A program made the translations under genes and the position numbers. 11,442 bases of DNA, taken from positions 1-11,442 of the forward strand of contig DAOTWP010000037.1 of the NCBI GenBank assembly GCA_034435675.1. The letters are read 5' to 3'. Every line of letters starts with the position of its first letter. The stretch's first letter is position 1. This document shows, piece after piece, positions 6,901 through 11,442 of the stretch. The DNA is from DAOTWP01 sp034435675. Lineage in GTDB: Bacteria > Chloroflexota > Anaerolineae > Aggregatilineales > Phototrophicaceae. The notes beneath the pieces were generated by a model that was not told where the DNA came from, ran no database searches, and saw nothing but the letters and a program-made list of their open reading frames with translations.

Positions 6901-8773
6901 GGTCGTCCAGCTCAATCCAGAGGGGAAGTATGTCTACGTCTCGCCGTCGAGTGCCAGCATGGTGGGTTGGTCGCCCGATGACCTGCTGGATCAGCCTGTG
7001 ACAGCGTTGATCCATCCTGATGACCTCCCAACGTTAGAATCCCTGTATCTGTACCTGGTAGAACAGAAGAAGTCTCTGCCGGTGTTTTTCTACCGCATAC
7101 GCCACCGCGATGGGCACTATGTGTGGCTGGAGACCAAAACACATCCGCTTTATGCCGATGACGGGACGCTGCTGGGGCTGGTGGCGTCGTCGCGGGATAT
7201 CACCGCGCGCAGACAGGCAGAAGAAAAGCTGCGCCGCTATACGACCGAGGTGCATGACCTGTATAACAATGCCCCCACAGGGTATCACTCGGTGGATGCC
7301 GACGGCGTCTTTGTGCGCATCAACGACACCGAACTGCGCATGCTGGGCTACACCCGTGAAGAAGTCATCGGCAAACTGCGCTTCAGCGACCTGCTGACGC
7401 CGGAAAGCCTGCGAGCATTCCAGCAGCATTTCCCGGTGTTCAAGCAGCGGGGTTATGTTCAGGATCTTGAATTCGACCTGCTGCGTAAGGATGGCACGGT
7501 GCTGCCCGTGCTGATAAGCGCGACCGCCATCACCGATGAGCAGGGCAATTACCTGCACAGCCGTTCCACTGTGGTGGACATCACCGAACGCAAAGCGGCG
7601 GAAATCGCCCTGCGCGAGAGCGAGGCGCGCTACCGGACGGTGATTATGACGATGTCTGAAGGTGTGGTGCTGCAAGGGCAGGATGGGATCATTCAGGCGT
7701 GCAACGCCGCCGCTGAACGCATTCTGGGGCTGACGGCGGAGCAGATGATGGGACGCACCTCTGTTGATCCGCGCTGGCAGGCAATCCAACCGGATGGCTC
7801 GCCCTTCCCCGGTGAAACGCATCCCGCGATGGTCACGCTGCGCACCGGGGAACCGCAGGCAAATATCGTCATGGGCGTCCACAAGCCAGAGGATACGCTG
7901 ACGTGGATTTCGATTAACGCCAGCCCGGTGCCGAACCCGGAAGGCGGCAAGCCGCTTGCAGTGGTGGCGACATTCAAGGACATCAGCGACCAGATCTTTT
8001 ATCAGGAAAGCCTTGAACGCGCCTTACAGCAGGAACGTGACCTGAATGCGCTCAAGTCGCGCTTTGTGTCCACCGCCTCGCACGAGTTCCGCACGCCGCT
8101 GGCGACCATTCTGGCGCTGGTCGAAACGCTGAGCGCCTACCGCCACAAACTGACGGACGAACAGGTCAGCGCACGGCTGGAAAAGATCAAAGGTCAGATC
8201 GGGTATCTGAACACGATCATGGAAGACATCTTGCAGCTCTCGCGCATTCAGGCGCAGCGGGTCAGCTTCAGCCCGGTCAGCACCGATGTGGATGCCCTGT
8301 GCCGCAGCGTAATTGACGATTTCCGTGAACACAACAGCCCGCAGCGTCCGCTGTTTTACCGCGCGGCAGCGGGCTTGCCGCAGGTCTATGTTGACCACAA
8401 GCTGACGCGCCAGATTATCAGCAATCTGGTCTCCAATGCGCTCAAGTATTCGCCCGAAGATAAAGCGGTTCATGTCACGCTGGACGCTGCGGAGGACTGC
8501 CTGGTGTTGCGCGTGCAGGATGAAGGCATTGGCATTCCAGAGGATGACCTGAAGCACTTGTTTGAACCGTTCCACCGGGCGGCAAATGTGGGCGCGATTG
8601 CCGGGACCGGGCTGGGGCTGGTTATTACAAGGGAGTCTGTTGAACTGCATGGCGGCAGCATCACTGTCGCAAGCACGGTCAATGCAGGCACGACGTTTAC
8701 CGTAAGACTGCCAATTACGCTATCGATTCCACCGGAAGGAGTCGCTGACAATGACGACAATTCTGCTGATTGA
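3941..8773 (+). CDS. Soluble multi-PAS/GAF hybrid-sensor histidine kinase
   Basis: A sensor kinase of 1610 residues that autophosphorylates on a histidine and should pass phosphate to the adjacent regulator. An N-terminal coiled-coil-like stretch (about 8-38) is followed by PAS domains at roughly 41-152, 167-277, 290-402 and 416-525. A GAF domain (about 545-695) and a helical linker rich in Ala/Glu/Arg (695-728) come next. Five more PAS domains lie at about 728-840, 849-961, 975-1089, 1104-1214 and 1230-1348. Most PAS units end in a PAC-type D(I/V)T-(E/R)-R/L-K signature. HisKA carries the phosphoacceptor H1381 in SHEFRTPL. The HATPase has N1499 (N box), DEGIGIP from 1527 (G1) and GTGLGL from 1555 (G2). 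No signal peptide or membrane segment is visible, so it probably senses cytoplasmic cues such as redox state, gases or ligands. No cofactor-binding residue was identified with confidence. It is not a true hybrid, because it has no receiver domain. AGGA at 3928-3931 supports the ATG. It overlaps the regulator gene by 23 bp. Confidence 0.95.
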   Translation: MKYTPNRADLHRLQAELSAAHSRIAALEDQLRQDAVRRERDYRAIMDDQTDLICRYTPEFVITFANRAHAAQHGKQPEEMIGLNVLDLVDPADREAARQHVLSLTPARPVSNSDHRSVTADGGIHWVQWTDRAFFDESGRVVEYQGVGRDVTERRLLVEALRGSEERYRSLLESSDAAITMFDGSGTLLYINQNAADALGLAPQAAVGQTQQQLFPPAVADYQLNAIRQVISSGIGVVQEAPSSVQGQQRWYRTSIQPVRDATGQVFAALVNALDITRLKQTELALRHTEQRFQQFMAHLPGTVFMFEADETLVYCNDQYAQSLAFASAQELIGKQFAAYLPAETVELARRENAQVLAENRSIEINYTIASPNGSRDWLMIKFPIPREDTAPLICAICLDVTREKRAERAMRASETRYRTLIETIDGIVTLTDASGQILFMNEHGMRLFNLPPEQRAGKMIAELFSADAAAAYLRGVQDVLRSGKGSSVELHLELADESHWFEANMQPLFDAQGELTGVLTNSINITRRKEAQLAAQRSMARLAGLHALDKAILAAQTPQQIAQITLQHLIKLLPCQRAAISQVDPQTNIAVSLAVYAETATTLHAGSSYTLLPAELDALTTRRYLLIESLAQHPGAGAALLTDAGLRTALIIGLKVERQLIGTLLLYARQADFFTDEYIDIALEVADQLTLGLHTTALTAALRAHAADLETRVAERTAQLAAAKARAEAIFESSSDGIVLTSPTGIIQQSNGAYRALFGCQGDGCVGKAMIGRLATEHRERLTSAYAAVRTQGTVQRLTARALRHDGSPFDVELGLAPVRQTNGDQDGIVCVLRDITERKQQERQQRYYASLQQNVSDAVIATDLDFNIQSWNPAAERTYGWFASEVLGKHSGAVLRTQYPEGQTRETVMQTFWQTGWWSGEVIQSRKDGSLIHIHASINLFKDAQGTPIGIVGINVDITRLKQAEQKLRESETHYRLLAENITDLVVQLNPEGKYVYVSPSSASMVGWSPDDLLDQPVTALIHPDDLPTLESLYLYLVEQKKSLPVFFYRIRHRDGHYVWLETKTHPLYADDGTLLGLVASSRDITARRQAEEKLRRYTTEVHDLYNNAPTGYHSVDADGVFVRINDTELRMLGYTREEVIGKLRFSDLLTPESLRAFQQHFPVFKQRGYVQDLEFDLLRKDGTVLPVLISATAITDEQGNYLHSRSTVVDITERKAAEIALRESEARYRTVIMTMSEGVVLQGQDGIIQACNAAAERILGLTAEQMMGRTSVDPRWQAIQPDGSPFPGETHPAMVTLRTGEPQANIVMGVHKPEDTLTWISINASPVPNPEGGKPLAVVATFKDISDQIFYQESLERALQQERDLNALKSRFVSTASHEFRTPLATILALVETLSAYRHKLTDEQVSARLEKIKGQIGYLNTIMEDILQLSRIQAQRVSFSPVSTDVDALCRSVIDDFREHNSPQRPLFYRAAAGLPQVYVDHKLTRQIISNLVSNALKYSPEDKAVHVTLDAAEDCLVLRVQDEGIGIPEDDLKHLFEPFHRAANVGAIAGTGLGLVITRESVELHGGSITVASTVNAGTTFTVRLPITLSIPPEGVADNDDNSAD

Positions 8774-9116
8774 GGATGAGGAGATGCTGCGTGAAGAGGT
8801 TGTTGACTGGCTGCTGCTGGAAGCCTACGCGACGCTCAGCGCGGCAGACGGCGCGGAGGGGGTGCGACTGGCGCGGCAGCACCAGCCCGACCTGATTATC
8901 TGCGATATGACCCTGCCCACGTTAAACGGTTACGAGGTGCTGCAAGCCCTGCGGGATGACCCACAAACGGCAGGGATCCCGTTCATTTTTGTCAGTGCCC
9001 GCGCGGCGTATGAGGATGTCGAACAGGGAATCGCACTGGGCGCAAAAGCCTATGTCACCAAGCCGTTCACCCTCAGGGACCTGCTGGATGCTATCGAAAA
9101 GCACGTCGCGAAATAA
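8751..9116 (+). CDS. Single-domain response regulator (CheY-like receiver)
   Basis: A 121-residue receiver domain with no output domain. The acidic pocket is E8/D9, the phosphoacceptor is D52 in CDMTLP, the switch serine is S82 in VSA and the conserved lysine is K104 in TKPF. It is the likely phosphorylation partner of the large kinase. With no DNA-binding or enzymatic domain, it must act through protein contacts or serve as a phosphorelay intermediate or sink. The ATG at 8751-8753 has GGAAGGAG 9 nt upstream, inside the kinase coding region. The genes overlap by 23 bp in different frames, which indicates translational coupling and fixed stoichiometry. It ends 145 bp before the converging htpG stop. 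Confidence 0.94.
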   Translation: MTTILLIEDEEMLREEVVDWLLLEAYATLSAADGAEGVRLARQHQPDLIICDMTLPTLNGYEVLQALRDDPQTAGIPFIFVSARAAYEDVEQGIALGAKAYVTKPFTLRDLLDAIEKHVAK

Positions 9117-9128
9117 TCTGCGCCAGCC

Positions 9129-9159
9129 GGGGGCACGGCGGCGTGTGTGCCATGCCCCC
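9129..9159. terminator. GC-rich hairpin between converging genes
   Basis: GGGGGCA (9129-9135) and TGCCCCC (9153-9159) form a perfect 7-bp stem with a 17-nt loop that can pair further (GGC with GCC). It lies 13 nt after the response regulator stop. No U-run follows on either strand, so bidirectional termination is possible but unproven. It could equally be a copy of a dispersed palindrome. Confidence 0.4.
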
Positions 9160-9167
9160 CCATATTG

Positions 9168-9265
9168 CTAAGTACAACCACAGAAATCTCGCGGGATTGT
9201 TTTCCGTAGGGCGCGGGTCTGAGACCCGCCCCTACATCCGACATTTTCAATTTGCTCGTACTTAG
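9168..9265. mobile_element. MITE-like element with TA-flanked inverted ends
   Basis: CTAAGTAC (9168-9175) and GTACTTAG (9258-9265) are exact 8-bp inverted repeats, and the next five bases inward match at three positions. Read as TA plus AGTAC ends, the element is 92 bp (9171-9262) between TA dinucleotides. That is the pattern of IS630/Tc1-mariner-type non-autonomous elements. Its interior holds a near-perfect palindrome (9206-9235) centred on GCGGGTCT-G-AGACCCGC with GTAGGG/CCCTAC flanks. It encodes nothing. It lies between converging genes, and its right end supplies part of the htpG stop codon. Without other copies to compare, mobility is an inference. Confidence 0.5.
9206..9235. repeat. 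Central 30-bp palindrome inside the MITE-like element
   Basis: Arms GCGGGTCT and AGACCCGC are exact around one base. Outer arms GTAGGG and CCCTAC are also exact, after a single bulged C on the left. It would fold to a 14-bp hairpin in RNA from either strand. It may be a dispersed palindromic repeat in its own right, nested in the surrounding inverted ends. Confidence 0.6.
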
Positions 9266-11355
9266 GTGTCGCCCAATCCTTCTTCGTCGCCCGCGTCCCC
9301 GGCGTGCTGTGCCTCCTGCGCCGCGCGGTTCAGCTCCTCAGTCCGAAAGCGGTGCGTCGTGCCGCCGGGTTGTTCCCCTTCTATTTCGACCACATCTGCC
9401 GTATATGGCGCATCGGCGGGTGTATGCGGCGCATAGGGCGGCTCGATGCTCTCGATGTCCAGCGCTGCCGCCGGGGTGCCGGTCGCCGCCTGCATCAGCG
9501 CGTGCAGCCGTGACGCCATCGCCGCCGGGTCGGGGTGCAGCCCTTCCTGCAGCAGCGCGGTCTCAAACACCTGCTCAATGACCAGTGTCACCAGCGGATT
9601 CGCGCCTTCACTGCCAATCATGCGGCTGAGGTTGTGCATCAGCGGGTGCCGCGGGTTGAGTTCCAGCGCCTTCACCGGCAGATCATAATCGCGATCCAGC
9701 AGGCGGTTGATGCGGTACATCTGCCGCGCCGCGCCGCCTTCCTCGCTGACCAGCCGCGCCGGGCTGCCGGTCAGCGTTTTGCCCGCCCGCACACCGCTGA
9801 CACGCTCGCCCAGCACCGCCCGGAAACGCTCCAGCACCGTGTCAAAGTGAGACTCGTCCAGCGGCTCGACCTGCGGTGTTTCGGTGGGCTGTGCCGCACC
9901 AACTGCGCTCAGGTCAATGTCTGCCTCGTCCACCGCGCGCAGTTTGTGTCCCTTGAAATCCGGCAGGTTCATCACCACCACCGGGTCCACCGCGTCCACC
10001 AACAGCAGCACCTCAATGCCGCGTTCGCGGAAGGCGTCCAGATGCGGGCTGCGGCGCGCGCTGGTCAGGTCGTCTGCCAGCAGGTAGTAGATTTCGTCCT
10101 GGTTTTCGACCATGCGCCCGGTGTAATCTTCCAGCGAGACCAGCGCATCCGGGTCGCCCTCCGGCGCGCTGTAGGTCGAATGGAACAGCAGCAGCGGCTC
10201 AATGTCCGCCCGATCCCCCGGTGCAACCACCAGCCCCTGCTTGATGAAGCGCCCGAAGGCGTCGTAAATCTGCAAATATTCCGGCGACTGCTTCTGCGCC
10301 ATGCGCTTGAGTTCGCTGAGCACCTTGCTGGTCAGCGTCTTTTTCAGGTTAACCATGATCTTGTTTGCCTGCACGCTCTCGCGGCTGACATTCAGCGGCA
10401 GGTCTTCGCTGTCTACCACGCCCTGCACAAATTGCAGATAATCGGGCAGCAGGTCGGTGTTGTAATCCTGAATCAGCACCTTACGCGCATAGAGCTTCAA
10501 GCCCGGTTCGGTGCGCGGCGACAGCATGCTGCGTTCGCTGCTGCCGGGAATATACAGCAGCGCGTAGAACTGCAAGGGCACATCGGCGCGCATGTGAATG
10601 CGGTGCAGCGGCTCGTTGAAATCCAGCGTCAGCATCTTGTAGAAGTCGCTGTACTGCTGCGCCTCGACCTCGTTGGGCGGCTGCCGCCAGATCGCCGTCT
10701 GCTTGTTGGTCGGGTTTTCTTCGCCGTCCACATAAATCGGGAACGCAATGTAATCGCTGTGACGGCGGATAATGTCTTTCAGCGTCCATGCCCGCAGGAA
10801 CTCTTTGGCGTCCTCTTTCAGCGTGATGATGATGTCCGTGCCGCGCCGTTCACGCTCCGCCGGTTCTATCGTGTAATCGCTGCCACCGCTGGATTCCCAG
10901 ACCGCCGCCTGCGCGTCCGGGCGGTAGCTGCGCGAGACCACGCGCACGCGGTCCGCCACCATGAACACGCTGTAAAAGCCGACGCCAAACTGCCCGATGA
11001 CATCCGCTGCCCTGCCGCCTTCCTTGCCTTTCATCGCCTCGACAAACGCGCGCGCGCCGCTGCGGGCAATCACGCCCAGATTGCTGACCATTTCTTCGGC
11101 GGTCATGCCAATGCCCGTGTCGCTGAGGGTCAGCGTCCCGGCAGTTTCGTCGGCGCGCAGGTCAATGCGCAGTTCGGCATCGGCGTCCAGCGCGTCACGG
11201 TTGGTCAGCAGCTCGAACTGCACGCGGTTGAGCGCATCACTGGCGTTCGAGATCAGTTCGCGCAGGAAGATTTCGCGGTCGGTGTACAGCGAATGCACCA
11301 GAATATGTAACAGTTGTTGAATCTCTGCCTGAAAGGTATGTGTTGTTTGTGCCAT
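9262..11355 (-). CDS. htpG: Molecular chaperone HtpG (bacterial Hsp90)
   Basis: ATP-driven cytosolic chaperone dimer that remodels client proteins. The GHKL nucleotide site is intact: E33 (catalytic base) and N37 in REIFLRELISNASDAL, D79 in LSDTGIGMT, and GQFGVGFYS at 121-129. The middle domain has the LPLNVSRES loop whose arginine reaches the ATP phosphate. The C-terminal dimerisation region ends near residue 625 with the ALLQEGLHPDPAAMASRL stretch. At 697 residues it is longer than E. coli HtpG (624) because of a tail of about 70 residues. The tail is Pro-rich first, then acidic, and ends in EEGLGDT, with no eukaryotic MEEVD. The ATG at 11353-11355 has AGGAG (11365-11369) 9 nt upstream. No CIRCE operator is seen in the short upstream stretch. 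It converges on the response regulator gene. Confidence 0.96.
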   Translation of the reverse strand: MAQTTHTFQAEIQQLLHILVHSLYTDREIFLRELISNASDALNRVQFELLTNRDALDADAELRIDLRADETAGTLTLSDTGIGMTAEEMVSNLGVIARSGARAFVEAMKGKEGGRAADVIGQFGVGFYSVFMVADRVRVVSRSYRPDAQAAVWESSGGSDYTIEPAERERRGTDIIITLKEDAKEFLRAWTLKDIIRRHSDYIAFPIYVDGEENPTNKQTAIWRQPPNEVEAQQYSDFYKMLTLDFNEPLHRIHMRADVPLQFYALLYIPGSSERSMLSPRTEPGLKLYARKVLIQDYNTDLLPDYLQFVQGVVDSEDLPLNVSRESVQANKIMVNLKKTLTSKVLSELKRMAQKQSPEYLQIYDAFGRFIKQGLVVAPGDRADIEPLLLFHSTYSAPEGDPDALVSLEDYTGRMVENQDEIYYLLADDLTSARRSPHLDAFRERGIEVLLLVDAVDPVVVMNLPDFKGHKLRAVDEADIDLSAVGAAQPTETPQVEPLDESHFDTVLERFRAVLGERVSGVRAGKTLTGSPARLVSEEGGAARQMYRINRLLDRDYDLPVKALELNPRHPLMHNLSRMIGSEGANPLVTLVIEQVFETALLQEGLHPDPAAMASRLHALMQAATGTPAAALDIESIEPPYAPHTPADAPYTADVVEIEGEQPGGTTHRFRTEELNRAAQEAQHAGDAGDEEGLGDT

Positions 11356-11364
11356 CAGTTGCGG

Positions 11365-11369
11365 CTCCT
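11365..11369 (-). promoter_or_regulatory. Shine-Dalgarno of htpG
   Basis: The minus strand reads AGGAG, 9 nt before the ATG at 11353-11355, which supports that start. Confidence 0.75.
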
Positions 11370-11403
11370 GAAAGTTCTGCCTGGCTCGTAGATATGCTGG
11401 TCA

Positions 11404-11438
11404 GTCTGTGCAGCCACACGTGCATGCCCGGCACAGAC
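11404..11438. repeat. 8-bp inverted repeat upstream of htpG at the right edge
   Basis: GTCTGTGC (11404-11411) and GCACAGAC (11431-11438) are exact inverted copies with a 19-nt spacer. They lie 49-83 bp upstream of the htpG start codon. The element could be a two-half-site operator, a leader hairpin, or the transcript end of a neighbour beyond the edge. The window stops 4 bases later, so the context is missing. Confidence 0.4.
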
Positions 11439-11442
11439 CCGG

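Noticed and set aside
5879..7882. Long minus-strand open frames (378 and 282 codons) inside the kinase gene
   Set aside because: They are complementary to continuous PAS domain coding sequence and carry no recognisable motif or convincing ribosome site.
9535..11310. A 591-codon plus-strand open frame antisense to htpG
   Set aside because: It has no recognisable domain, is rich in His, Gln, Arg and Val, and mirrors a gene with every Hsp90 motif. Long antisense frames are expected opposite GC-rich coding sequence.
11356..11403. CIRCE-type heat-shock operator before htpG
   Set aside because: The characteristic TTAGCACTC and GAGTGCTAA arms are absent from the visible upstream sequence.
1..11442. 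A defence system, phage region, biosynthetic cluster or transposase
   Set aside because: All long convincing frames fall into transport, iron storage, signalling and chaperone families. No nuclease, integrase, transposase or toxin-antitoxin pair was seen.

Overview
The window carries six complete protein genes and one cut by the left edge. No RNA gene, CRISPR array, transposase, phage gene or defence gene was seen. The organism is probably a member of the Chloroflexota, near Anaerolineae. This is an inference from three things: a secreted binding protein with an Ala/Thr-rich 'TPDA(I/V)AT' linker, a WD40 lipoprotein with seven 'FSPDGT' repeats, and a very long multi-PAS sensor kinase. All three styles are common in that phylum. 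No marker gene is present to prove it.

Left third (1-2807, all minus strand): a polar amino acid-type ABC uptake cluster. Reading leftward there is a GlnQ-type ATPase (2022-2807), a seven-bladed WD40 lipoprotein (597-1748, TTG start) and the N-terminal part of a family 3 solute-binding protein (1-393, GTG start). The permease is not in the window and probably lies past the left edge. The genes are separated by gaps of 203 and 273 bp that hold GC-rich hairpins. Two related dyad repeats in the same orientation flank the ATPase gene.

Middle (3097-9116): a minus-strand ferritin with every expected ferroxidase residue is divergent from a plus-strand two-component pair. The pair is a soluble 1610-residue histidine kinase (nine PAS domains by my count, one GAF, HisKA, HATPase) and a CheY-like single-domain response regulator that overlaps it by 23 bp. 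The 322-bp divergent gap holds a near-perfect CRP/FNR-type palindrome. It is centred about 42 bp upstream of the start site predicted from a perfect TATAAT that faces the ferritin. A hairpin leader with a possible alternative pairing over the Shine-Dalgarno lies just before the kinase.

Right third (9117-11442): the response regulator converges on htpG (Hsp90), which has a C-terminal tail of about 70 residues. The gap between them holds a GC-rich hairpin and a 98-bp MITE-like element. The element has TA-flanked inverted ends and a central palindrome, and its right end forms the htpG stop codon.

Taken together, the middle reads as a sensing and iron-storage locus. A global CRP/FNR-family regulator may control ferritin, while the kinase/regulator pair responds to cytoplasmic signals. 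Any direct functional link between kinase and ferritin is untested and rests only on adjacency.
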